Of a stretch of DNA of 13,064 nt, positions 1-6,834 are shown piece after piece (position 1 is the stretch's first letter; every line of letters begins with the position of its first letter). Under the pieces are notes generated by a model. It made no database searches. It had not been told where the DNA came from and worked only from the letters and a program-made list of their open reading frames with translations. The position numbers and the translations under genes are program-made. Source of the stretch: Alphaproteobacteria bacterium (GTDB lineage: Bacteria; Pseudomonadota; Alphaproteobacteria; 16-39-46); assembly GCA_947497675.1 (NCBI GenBank), contig CANMHY010000004.1, positions 1 to 13,064 of the forward strand. Direction: 5' to 3'.

Positions 1-834
1 TGTTCGGCTGAGTCCTTCGCGCCTTGATGCGATAGCTCTGATAATTTTTTCATGATCTTGGGCATGATCAAAAAGAGACGAAAACAAATTTTTAAACTCA
101 TCGAGCAACGATCCTTTTTTTTGAAAACAAAGCCGATTAATATTTTGAACAGCAGAGAGTCCCTTTTCAATAAACTTTAAATAGAAAGGGATTCCTCCAA
201 TGCACATATAAAGATCAAGAATCTGAATATTGTTATATATAATTCCTCTTTGTCTGAGGTATTCCTTTGTTTCATAGAGTGTAAAGGGTTCAAGATGAAT
301 TCTTGATGTGACTCTGTTATAAAGCCCTCCTTTGTTATTAAGAATATGGCGAATAATCCAAGAAGCAGCAGACCCGCAAACGATTAATTTTATTTTTGGA
401 TTATTAACCCAAAACCGATTCCAATAATAATCCAAAGCTTGTAGAAGCCCTGATTTTGGGGTCGCCATCCAAGGAAATTCATCTAAAAATAAGATAACTT
501 TCTTATGTCCTTTCGTGATTTCAATTGATTCCGTCAAAAGCTGTAAGGCATCCATCCAATTTTCAGGCTGCTTTAATTGAAGTCCTCCCTTGTCAGAATA
601 AAATGCACGTTCAATTTCATTTTTAAATTCATTAAGTTGAAGATTTATGCGACCTTTATGAATGCCGCTTACTTGAAAAAATAAACATGTTTTATTTGTA
701 AAAAAGTTTCGAATAAGGAATGTTTTTCCAACGCGCCTCCTTCCATAAATAGCAATAAATTCGGCTTCCTTAGATTCGAAAACCTTTTGAAGTTGTTGCT
801 GTTCATAATGACGACCTATAATTTTATTGATCAT
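1..834 (-). CDS. AAA ATPase, COG1672/archaeal-type ATPase family (3' end outside window)
   Basis: Read by hand on the minus strand from ATG at 834-832, this frame stays open for 278 codons to the window edge, so the C-terminus is missing. It opens with a G-R-H-Y segment typical of the family. A Walker A loop, GRRRVGKT, lies at residues 31-38, a Walker B strand, VILFLDE, at 113-119 (D118, E119), and a sensor-1-like strand, LIVCGSAASW, at about residues 150-159. This is the layout of the COG1672/DUF234-type STAND-related ATPases common in bacteria with many mobile genes; their cellular role is poorly known. GGGGAAG, 6 bases before the ATG, is a good ribosome binding site and supports this start. 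The 5' flank is a tandem palindrome array (861-1099) that may hold its promoter. The family is confident; the function is not. Confidence 0.85.
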   Translation of the reverse strand, partial: MINKIIGRHYEQQQLQKVFESKEAEFIAIYGRRRVGKTFLIRNFFTNKTCLFFQVSGIHKGRINLQLNEFKNEIERAFYSDKGGLQLKQPENWMDALQLLTESIEITKGHKKVILFLDEFPWMATPKSGLLQALDYYWNRFWVNNPKIKLIVCGSAASWIIRHILNNKGGLYNRVTSRIHLEPFTLYETKEYLRQRGIIYNNIQILDLYMCIGGIPFYLKFIEKGLSAVQNINRLCFQKKGSLLDEFKNLFSSLFDHAQDHEKIIRAIASRREGLSRT

Positions 835-860
835 GATTTCTTCCCCATAGCATATTTCTC

Positions 861-1099
861 AAAAATAAATTTTCTATATTTGTCCCGTGTTTCTTAATTG
901 TTAAAAATAAGGGACGAATATAAAATTACTATATCTGTCCCTTATTTGTCAATTATTTAAAATAAGGGACGAATATAAATTATCTATATCTGTCCCTTAT
1001 TTTTACTAAATATGAATTAAGGGACGTGGATAGAAATTTTATATCTGTCCCTTATGATGTTCGTAAATTAATTTTAAGGACGCGTATAAATCATTTATA
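861..1099. repeat. 55-bp tandem repeat array, each unit with a GGGAC/GTCCC dyad
   Basis: GGGAC begins at 911, 966 and 1021, with a degenerate AGGAC at 1077. GTCCC begins at 882, 937, 992 and 1047. The period is therefore 55, 55 and 55-56 bases. Units 911-965 and 966-1020 are nearly identical in their first 40 bases, unit 1021-1076 is more diverged, and the outer units (861-910 and 1077-1099) are partial. Within unit 911, the arms AAATAAGGGAC (905-915) and GTCCCTTATTT (937-947) are perfectly complementary over 11 bases, with weaker ATATA/TATAT pairing inside. The array starts about 27 bases upstream of the ATPase ATG and stops near the likely left end of the tnpB element. Plausible roles are an operator array, a protein-binding centromere-like site, or a set of transcribed hairpins. 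Confidence 0.85.
929..952 (-). promoter_or_regulatory. possible promoter of the ATPase gene inside the repeat array
   Basis: On the minus strand a perfect TTGACA (952-947) is followed, 18 bases on, by TAATTT, with TATAGT and TATATT nearby as other -10 candidates. The GGGAC arm of the dyad falls in the spacer, so a protein binding the palindrome could block this promoter. The -10 match is weak and the region is AT-rich by nature, so confidence is low. Confidence 0.3.
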
Positions 1100-2270
1100 A
1101 TGAGGCGCTCGAAAACTCCTTCCTGAAGGGGGGAGCTGAGAGCGGCGATTTTAACGAATATTTGTATCATGCACAATTTCCTCAGTAAATAAAAAATGAT
1201 ATTCTCCGTTCGCGTTTTTTTTAGCCCATTTAGTCTTGAATTTGTTAAGAAATCCCATTATTATTTTTTAAATGAAAATTTTAAAAGCGTTTCAATTCAA
1301 ATTAAAACCAAGTGTTGCCCAAGATCAAGTTTTGCGCAAATATATGGGGTGTGCTCGTTTTGCCTATAACAGGGCTCTCGCTTTGCAAAAAGAACTGTAC
1401 GAGAAAGAGCAAAGAAAACTGAGTTACCCTGAAATGGCGCGTTACCTTGTTGTTTGGAAAAAGGACGCGGAAACTTCATTTTTAAAAGAAGCCCCTGCTC
1501 AAATTCTGCAACAAAAGCTAATGGACCTTGAAAAGTCCTATGTAAATTTTTTCAAAAGAGGATTTGGGTTTCCGAAGTTTAAAAAGCGCGGAAGACGTGA
1601 GACTTTTCGTCTCCCAGATGCCCATCAAATAACACTCGATCAAAAGAATGGGCGTGTTCAACTCCCGAAAATAGGCTGGCTCAGATACCGTCATAGTCGA
1701 GACGTTATTGGAACCGTTAAAAACGTCACGATCTCATTTGAGGCAGGAGAATGGCACATCAGCTTTCAAGTAGAGCAAGAGATAGAGACTCTCATTCATC
1801 CTTCAAATGAAATGATTGGCATTGATTTAGGAGTAGCACAATTTGCAACCTTCTCGAATGGAGGCCATATCCCTGCTTTGAATAGTCTAAAAAAACATGC
1901 GTCTTCTCTCAAACGCTGTCAAAAGAAATTGTCACGCAAAAAGAAAGGAAGCCAAAACTGGAAGAAACACTCTAAAAAGCTTGCACGGAAACATAAAAAA
2001 GTAAGCGCTTGCCGTAAGGACTTTCTTCATAAAGCCTCAACAATGCTCAGTAAAAACCAAGAAATCATTGGTGTCGAAAATTTGAAGGTTGGCAATATGT
2101 CAAGGTCAGCGAAGGGAACAGAGCAAGAACCTGGCCGCAAGGTACGCGCAAAATCAGGACTGAATCGATCCATTCTCGATCAAGGATGGGGAGAGTTTCT
2201 ACGGCAATTAAGTTATAAACAAGAATGGCGCGGAGGATTATTGATTTCTGTTAATCCCCGATACACAAGC

Positions 2271-2278
2271 CAGAAATG
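2271..2278. repeat. target-site duplication, left copy (CAGAAATG)
   Basis: This 8-bp direct repeat is identical to 2400-2407 and directly abuts the left inverted repeat of the 121-bp element. It encodes the Gln-Lys of TSQK plus the first two bases of the next codon. Confidence 0.9.
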
Positions 2279-2399
2279 GGCCTTGTTCATCGTTTCGGCC
2301 ATCTATCTGCTGACAGCTAAGTTAGTCTAATAATTTCAAAGTCCTATCCTCTTTCAGATTTTTAAAATTTCCTAAGTGGCCGAATCCGTGAACAAGGCC
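2279..2399. mobile_element. 121-bp MITE-like element inside tnpB
   Basis: The ends are 23-bp imperfect terminal inverted repeats. The left is GGCCTTGTTCA-TCGTTT-CGGCCA (2279-2301); the right, read on the minus strand, is GGCCTTGTTCA-CGGATT-CGGCCA (2399-2377), so 11 outer and 6 inner bases match perfectly. It is bounded by an exact direct repeat, CAGAAATG, at 2271-2278 and 2400-2407. Removing the element and one repeat copy restores the TnpB reading frame and its zinc-ribbon cysteine. No coding capacity is seen in the 75-bp centre, so it must have been moved by a transposase elsewhere. GGC-start ends with a TGTT core and an 8-bp duplication recall IS6-family ends, and to a lesser degree IS903-type IS5 ends. 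That assignment is from memory of the families, not a search. Confidence 0.92.
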
Positions 2400-2407
2400 C
2401 AGAAATG
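2400..2407. repeat. target-site duplication, right copy (CAGAAATG)
   Basis: Identical to 2271-2278 and directly abutting the right inverted repeat. From here the tnpB frame resumes as QKCYCCG, showing this is the original continuation of the gene. Confidence 0.9.
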
Positions 2408-2559
2408 TTATTGTTGTGGATTTACAGATGCTTCAAATCGTGCATCCCAATCAGAGTTTAAGTGCATATTATGTGGACATGAAGATCATGCTGATGTGAA
2501 TGCAGCGAAGAATATATTAGCGGCAGGGCATGCCGTGCTCGCCTGTGGAGAAACAGTAA

Positions 2560-2695
2560 GACCAACGCCGTCAAAAGCGGTGAAGGCAAGTTTCGTTGAA
2601 TCAGGAACTACCCTTAAATCAGCTTGTAGCTTGAGTTTAAGGAATCTCCCCCCTTTAGGAGGGAGAGGATGTCAATGGAAATTTCTTTTCTTCAT
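2560..2695 (+). ncRNA. probable omega-RNA (reRNA) region of the tnpB element
   Basis: In TnpB systems the guide RNA is made from the 3' end of tnpB and the right end of the element, with the guide taken from DNA just beyond the cleavage site. Here the right-end hairpin (2646-2665) and terminal TCAA (2672-2675) are present, so the guide would be roughly 2676-2695, which is higA-derived sequence. The 5' limit is arbitrary. With tnpB broken the RNA has no intact partner here, but it could still be used by a TnpB made in trans. Confidence 0.4.
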
Positions 2696-2828
2696 AATCT
2701 GCAATTAAAGTTGAAATAATCTCAAGCTCATCCCCTTCACGGCTTCCATAGACTGCCCCCATGAGGCTTTCAGCGCGTATTAAAGCTTCTTCATAATCAT
2801 GTTCGGTGTGAATTGGTTTAATGTTCAT
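2655..2828 (-). pseudogene. higA: higA antitoxin, N-terminal fragment cut by the IS right end
   Basis: The minus-strand frame from ATG 2828-2826 reads MNIKPIHTEHDYEEALIRA and continues with a GSREGDELEIISTLIADYEE segment and KKFP. This is the characteristic N-terminus of HigA-type antitoxins (COG5499), whose helix-turn-helix follows in the C-terminal half. Homology stops after residue 51, exactly at the IS boundary (2676). The frame then runs through the IS right end and stops at 2657-2655, giving a 57-residue fragment without the DNA-binding domain. The start overlaps the higB stop by one base (TAATG), the usual translational coupling of this pair. The missing half is not found left of the IS. 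Confidence 0.85.
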
Positions 2829-2905
2829 TATATTGTCTCCGCATCTATTTTTTTATATTCGGCATGTGTTCCTATGAAACGCATACGGATAGGTATTATG
2901 CACTT
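2828..2905 (-). pseudogene. higB: higB toxin, C-terminal remnant
   Basis: The frame ending at TAA 2830-2828 reads RFIGTHAEYKKIDAETI, the near-invariant C-terminus of HigB-type RelE-fold mRNA interferases. Only about 17-25 residues remain. The upstream part of the gene is replaced by the 3' end of the kinase gene (stop codon 2909-2907), so the deletion junction is near 2885-2905. No start codon or catalytic part survives, so it cannot be a toxin. Confidence 0.8.
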
Positions 2906-2906
2906 T

Positions 2907-5306
2907 CTAAGAAAAGAAAAAAGAGGTAGGGGCTTTTTTTTCTTTTGGTTCAAGAGAAATATGCAATTTATTTAAAAGGTTTTTGGGAATTTCTTCTCCC
3001 ATGGAGATTTCAAAGTCAAGAGGCGTGTTTTCTTCTAATAAACAGGGAGAAATTTCTCCCAAGACAAAAGCATCTGGCTCTGTGTCACAGAGGAGTGCAA
3101 CGCGTGAAACGCCCCCTTTAACCAGGAGCGTGGGAAGTTCTATAGAATGAGATGAAAAAAGCCGTATTTTTAGAGAGGGAGGGGTTTCAAAGGGCTTTTT
3201 CAAGGGCTTGAAAAAAGAAGATTTTGAAAGAGACGTCGATAAAAAAATCTCAACGGGGGGAGACGTATAGTCAAGGAACACACTATTTTTTGACGGGAAA
3301 AAAATTTCTCCTAAAACGAAAGCAGGTCTTATATAAAGGGGAGAGAGAGGATTTTCAGAGGCCGAAAAAGGAATAAAAACCGTATTTCCAAGGACGTCGA
3401 GTTTTTTTTGAGAAATAAACAAGGGCGTTTTAAAATCTTTCGAAAAGGAAAGGAAAATTCCGTGGCTTAAATGAGGGGTTAAGCTTTTGAGATGTACGGG
3501 AATCGGCTGAAACTGAAGATGAACAAGAAGACCCTCTTTCTTTTGAGTCCGTGTTGCTTTGAAAATTGTTTTCCCCAAAAAGGGTTGAAAAAATGTATGA
3601 AGAAGCTGGTGCAATGGTTCAAAAAGGCCGTCCCGTTTGAGACGATGTTCAAAAATCGGGCTCCAGAGAAGAAGAACATCTTCGGTTTTGTGATTCAAAA
3701 GAGCAGATTTTAAAAGGGTATAGGTTTTAAAAGCTTCATGGGCCCCAGGCATGAGAGAGGCAATAGAGCAAGACCCGCTATTTGTGTCATCTTCAAAAAG
3801 ATCTTTATCCCAAAGACGTAAAAGGTCATCAAAATAGGAGAGAGGAGACTGGTGAGACGCCTTTGCGTCTTTTAAAAGATGGTTTATTTCTTTTAAAATA
3901 TTTTGACGGGTTTGAATTCTTTGAATGCAGTCTTGGAGAGATTTTTCTTCAAAAAGAGGCAACGGTCTTTGGACAAGGGAATGTGTTTTAAAAGAAAAAT
4001 TTTTCCATAGCGTTAGAAGTTCTTCATCTTTCTCCTGTCCTTTTTTAAGGACTTCTGAAAACTTTTTAAAAGTTTCCATAATACTGCTGGTTTCCTCAAG
4101 CATTTTTTCATAGTTCTTAAGAAGGGCCGGATCACAGTTTGTTTTTAAAAGGGTTAGAATTTTTCCAGCTTTTAAAATGTCTCCTACTTTTAAAAAAGAT
4201 TCAAATTGTTTGGCGATTAAAAAGGCATTGTTTTTGTCTTGCGTGCCATTTGTCGGAAAAAGATCAACGTTTGTTTTTAAAAGATGCAAACACCAAGGGC
4301 AATGACCTTGGGAGGGGTAATAGAAATGGCTTAAATGAGCAGGACATGTTTCAAGGAGAGAAAGAGATTTTTTAAGAAGCGTCATCCAGTCGAATGCTGA
4401 AAGTCTAGCAGTGGGTGTCAGGTGACCTTTGTCGAAAGTTTGCCTAAACGCGTCCTTTAAGAAAGGAGGAAGAATGGAAAAAGGAGGAACGAGAGGGCTA
4501 GGTTCAAGAAGGGGAGAGGAAAAAGGAGAAAGACCTTGGAAAATACGCATATCAAGAGAAGGGGGTTCTCCGTCACCTTTCCAGATACCAGAAAAAGGAT
4601 GAACGCCAAACAATAAAAAATAAATTAAAACAGCAAGTCCAAAGCGGTCATGGATTTCTGAGCGTGTCTCAAGGTTTAAATTTTTCCCGATAAGTTCTGG
4701 GGGCGTGAAGCCTTCTGACCCAACGGGTGACAAAAATAAAACTTGATTGGTTTGATCATAAATTTGGAAAGAATCAGTATCTAGAATGGTGACCAATGCT
4801 TTATTGTTCACAAGAAAATTTTCAGGCTTTAAATCTCCAACAATAAAGGCTTTATCATGAAGAGCTTTTAAAATCCAAGCGACATTGAGAGCCGTTGTAT
4901 GGAGGTAATACCAATTAAACTCAGGCGCTTTTTGCCGTCTAAGCCTTGGGTTATAAACATGCGTAAGATGCATTCCCCCCCGTATTTTAGGCATTAAAAA
5001 CCCTTGAACAGCGCCTTGTTTATTAAGAAGGATGTCAATTGGCCAGCAAATGGAAATATGTCCTTGAGAAGCCGTTGGATCAGAAGGAGGAGAGAGAATC
5101 ATTGTTTGAAGTTTTTTTGCTTTTTCGAGGGAAGGGTCATGGTAAATTTTAGCAAAATATCTTGGGTCTTCAGTTGCATAAATACTTCCTTCTCCACTGC
5201 TGTTGAGTTTGCGTTGAAGAGCTCGCGCCGTTCCATCTGAACTTCTCAGCCCCATTGGAAGAGAGTCTATGTTTTTATTTTGTGGAAACAGCGGATCAAA
5301 AGTCAT
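2907..5306 (-). CDS. Ser/Thr protein kinase with Zn-ribbon, TerY-P triad (YegI-like)
   Basis: The protein has 799 residues. The N-terminal kinase domain (about 25-320) shows a glycine loop (G38-E-G40), likely ATP lysine K53 (FAKIY), catalytic loop GDLKPEN (D158, K160, N163), and DTDSF as the DFG equivalent (D176). Then come GFTPPEL (200-205) as the activation/P+1 segment and DRFGLA (220-225). After it, C321/H324 and CPWC (336-339) form a probable zinc ribbon, as in TerY-P kinases. Residues about 345-560 look helical with many Leu-Leu-Lys runs; 560-780 look beta-rich and match nothing I recognise. No membrane helix is seen, so it is likely cytosolic. It is the third gene of the operon, 23 bases after the phosphatase, without a strong ribosome binding site. 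The phosphatase is its likely counterpart. The last residues (APTSFFFS) abut the higB deletion junction and may be altered. Confidence 0.88.
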   Translation of the reverse strand: MTFDPLFPQNKNIDSLPMGLRSSDGTARALQRKLNSSGEGSIYATEDPRYFAKIYHDPSLEKAKKLQTMILSPPSDPTASQGHISICWPIDILLNKQGAVQGFLMPKIRGGMHLTHVYNPRLRRQKAPEFNWYYLHTTALNVAWILKALHDKAFIVGDLKPENFLVNNKALVTILDTDSFQIYDQTNQVLFLSPVGSEGFTPPELIGKNLNLETRSEIHDRFGLAVLIYFLLFGVHPFSGIWKGDGEPPSLDMRIFQGLSPFSSPLLEPSPLVPPFSILPPFLKDAFRQTFDKGHLTPTARLSAFDWMTLLKKSLSLLETCPAHLSHFYYPSQGHCPWCLHLLKTNVDLFPTNGTQDKNNAFLIAKQFESFLKVGDILKAGKILTLLKTNCDPALLKNYEKMLEETSSIMETFKKFSEVLKKGQEKDEELLTLWKNFSFKTHSLVQRPLPLFEEKSLQDCIQRIQTRQNILKEINHLLKDAKASHQSPLSYFDDLLRLWDKDLFEDDTNSGSCSIASLMPGAHEAFKTYTLLKSALLNHKTEDVLLLWSPIFEHRLKRDGLFEPLHQLLHTFFQPFLGKTIFKATRTQKKEGLLVHLQFQPIPVHLKSLTPHLSHGIFLSFSKDFKTPLFISQKKLDVLGNTVFIPFSASENPLSPLYIRPAFVLGEIFFPSKNSVFLDYTSPPVEIFLSTSLSKSSFFKPLKKPFETPPSLKIRLFSSHSIELPTLLVKGGVSRVALLCDTEPDAFVLGEISPCLLEENTPLDFEISMGEEIPKNLLNKLHISLEPKEKKAPTSFFFS

Positions 5307-5329
5307 GAGATTAAACAGTTTAAAAAGTG

Positions 5330-6112
5330 TTAGGGGAAAAAATTTTCGTCGAAAGAAGCTAAGAATAAAGTACGGTCATCGAAAGAACGTTGATCAAAAC
5401 GGGGAGAGGAGAGAAAAGCAAGAAGTTTTTCAGAAGGCGTTTCTTTTTCAGACGTTATAAAAGATTCGAGTGGTTTAAAAAAAGGGAGATAGGGCATAAA
5501 AGAAGTATTTTTAAGGGCAACATTTTCAATCCCATCCGTCGAGAGCGCCAGAAAGGCGGGGAGTTCGGTTTCAAAGGAGATGCTTAAAGAGTGGATGGCA
5601 TTCTCAGTCGTAATAAAGTTTGTTTCATTGATATGTTCTCCTTTTTGAGGAGGAAGAAGAAGTGTGTAGTCGGAGGAATGACGACGTCGAATGACACAAA
5701 ATCCATCTCCTATTTGAAAAAAAGCATACCCTTTAGAGGTTGCAATGAAGACAAGAAGCGTCGTTGCAAAAGCCTCAAGAGGTTTTTTTTTCAAAAAGGC
5801 TTTTAGTTTTAAGAGGAGTTGAATTTCATTGATTAGGGATTCTCCCGCTGTCTTCAAAATGCTGGGAGAGAGGGAAAGGGGGGATTTTAGAAAATCTTTA
5901 AAGAAAAGAAGCGTTTTTTGAACCGTTAGATAGGCGCCTTCTGCTGAAAACGCTGCTGATCCTGCGCCATCGGCTAGGGCGACAATGAGAGCGGGGTAAG
6001 GGGCTCTTTGATAAGTCCAAGCCCCAAAATCTTGACAAGGGGTCTTATTCGTTCGATGGGTCAGACCTTTAACGCGGGCAAGAGCGATAGGAAGGGGAGG
6101 AAGGCGTAACAT
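5330..6112 (-). CDS. PP2C-type protein phosphatase of the TerY-P triad (YegK-like)
   Basis: The metal-dependent phosphatase motifs are in order: CQD (D28), ALADGAG (D48, G49), IGDG (135-137), LALSTDG (D193) and the C-terminal DDRT (D245, D246). It should remove phosphate from Ser/Thr of the partner kinase and its targets in the cytosol. I place the start at ATG 6112-6110, giving 260 residues, because it overlaps the terY stop by one base (TAATG), the same coupling seen elsewhere in this window. A TTG at 6133 would add only seven residues. The domain is short (a minimal PP2C with no extra module). It lies between the VWA gene and the kinase gene, as in yegL-yegK-yegI-like and TerY-P loci. Confidence 0.88.
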   Translation of the reverse strand: MLRLPPLPIALARVKGLTHRTNKTPCQDFGAWTYQRAPYPALIVALADGAGSAAFSAEGAYLTVQKTLLFFKDFLKSPLSLSPSILKTAGESLINEIQLLLKLKAFLKKKPLEAFATTLLVFIATSKGYAFFQIGDGFCVIRRRHSSDYTLLLPPQKGEHINETNFITTENAIHSLSISFETELPAFLALSTDGIENVALKNTSFMPYLPFFKPLESFITSEKETPSEKLLAFLSSPRFDQRSFDDRTLFLASFDENFFP

Positions 6113-6786
6113 TATGAGGAGGGTTCCGCCCAATTATTGATGGCTGGAAGAGCAAGCATGTGGTGCTCAGGAGATGCTGTCGTGGAGACACACCGAATGG
6201 ATGCAGAAAGCCATTGAAACAACTCTTGAAATTTTAGATCTTTGAGGAGAAAGGGGGGACGATAGGGAGGTGCGATTTGTGTCAAAATACGCATGTCCGC
6301 TCCTTTAACAGCAATGGTGTAAAGGCTGAGCTTTCCTTCCTTATCCGACAGTTGGGCAGCCTGGGCACTTTCATACCAGGTCATTCCATCGGTGGGGGCA
6401 CCATCTGTTATCAGAAAAAGCCACGGACGATAATAGGAAATTCCTTGACGCTTATAGACCTTTTTTCGATTTTCTAAAAGAGAGAGGGAAAGTGTTAAAG
6501 CCCCTCCCAAAGGGCTATTTCCTTCGGCCTTTAGTTCGGGGGCTGTAAACTGGTCAATTGTTCTAAAGTCTTGGATGATCTTGGCTTTTCCGCCAAAAGT
6601 TACAACGGCGAGTTCAACGCGAAGGGCAGCAAGAGGGTCTTCTTCCACATAATACTTAAAAGCTGCAAGACCTGCGTTTAATTCAGAAATAGGGTGTCCT
6701 TGCATAGACTCTGACGTGTCAAGGACAAGAACAACAGGACAGCGTGACTCTGGGTTATCAACAAACTCGGCGCACTCTAAATCCAT
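6112..6786 (-). CDS. terY: TerY-like von Willebrand factor A domain protein (YegL-like)
   Basis: The 224-residue protein is essentially one VWA domain. The metal-ion-dependent adhesion site is visible: DTSES at residues 23-27 (the DxSxS motif), S91 in GNSPLGGAL at the usual Thr position, and D128 in FLITDG. CPVVLVLDTSESMQGHPI near the N-terminus is the typical opening of TerY/YegL proteins. The family acts in the cytosol as a metal-binding scaffold partnered with a PP2C phosphatase and a kinase, in systems linked by comparative genomics to stress and tellurite/phage response. It is the first gene of the operon; GGGAGAGG lies just before the ATG and a promoter-like pair lies at 6864-6835. The 20-residue tail after the domain is not recognised. 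Confidence 0.88.
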   Translation of the reverse strand: MDLECAEFVDNPESRCPVVLVLDTSESMQGHPISELNAGLAAFKYYVEEDPLAALRVELAVVTFGGKAKIIQDFRTIDQFTAPELKAEGNSPLGGALTLSLSLLENRKKVYKRQGISYYRPWLFLITDGAPTDGMTWYESAQAAQLSDKEGKLSLYTIAVKGADMRILTQIAPPYRPPFLLKDLKFQELFQWLSASIRCVSTTASPEHHMLALPAINNWAEPSS

Positions 6787-6834
6787 AACCTCTCCCTTAA
6801 AAATAAGAAAAAAATATCATTGCTCTGCCAAGTA

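Larger units (their letters stand above)
1100..2675 (+). mobile_element. IS200/IS605-superfamily element, TnpB-only type, inactivated
   Basis: The core is a tnpB gene with no tnpA transposase, as in the IS1341-like group. At the right end, a short imperfect hairpin at 2646-2665 (CTCCC...GGGAG, loop TTTA, one C/A mismatch) is followed by GGATGTCAA. The TCAA at 2672-2675 matches the usual right cleavage tetranucleotide of IS608-type elements. At the left, a hairpin around 1116-1135 (CTCCTTC/GAAGG...GGAG) sits where a left-end foldback would be expected, but the exact left boundary is inferred. It is placed near 1100 because the fourth 55-bp repeat loses its match there. The flanks do not rejoin: repeat DNA lies on the left and a cut higA on the right. 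Confidence 0.65.
1272..2708 (+). pseudogene. tnpB: tnpB RNA-guided endonuclease gene, interrupted by a MITE
   Basis: TnpB is the RNA-guided, RuvC-type nuclease ancestor of Cas12. The first part (1272-2330) has the N-terminal helix-turn-helix (KAFQFKLKP...ARFAYNRAL), RuvC-I IGIDLG with D185, and RuvC-II GVENLKV with E269, and breaks off after NPRYTSQK (residue 335). The rest resumes at 2400 with CYCCGFTDASNRASQSEFKC (zinc-ribbon cysteines CxxC...CxxC), then HADVNAAKNIL with the third catalytic Asp. The interruption is 129 bases (121-bp element plus 8-bp duplication), a multiple of three, so frame is kept, but TAATAA (2328-2333) and TAA (2373-2375) block translation. The repaired protein would be about 435 residues; its frame runs through the right-end hairpin and stops only at 2706-2708, outside the IS. 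No clear ribosome binding site precedes 1272. It is a recent knock-out: the remaining sequence has no other visible lesion. Confidence 0.9.

Noticed and set aside
861..1099. CRISPR-like array
   Set aside because: The sequence between the GGGAC and GTCCC arms is itself repeated, units are palindromic and diverging, and no cas genes are near. It is a plain tandem repeat.
1151..1258. Minus-strand 35-residue frame (MGFLNKFKTKWAKKN...) between the repeats and tnpB
   Set aside because: No ribosome binding site and no recognisable family; it lies within the likely IS left part. It might be a cut gene start, but support is too thin.
2279..2399. Self-splicing intron or programmed readthrough in tnpB
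   Set aside because: At 121 bases it is too short for an intron, and the inverted ends with flanking 8-bp duplication explain it as a transposon insertion.
2376..2708. Separate 110-residue gene with a GTG start
   Set aside because: The first ten codons come from the MITE end and the duplication; the rest is the C-terminal part of tnpB in the same frame. It is a fragment, not a gene.
3492..5587. Several plus-strand open frames of 60-80 codons opposite the kinase and phosphatase genes
   Set aside because: They are antisense shadows of long minus-strand genes with clear domains, and their Lys/Phe-rich products match nothing.
6113..6133. TTG start of the PP2C gene at 6133
   Set aside because: It adds seven residues before the conserved part and needs a rare start codon; the ATG at 6112 gives the TAATG coupling seen at other junctions here.
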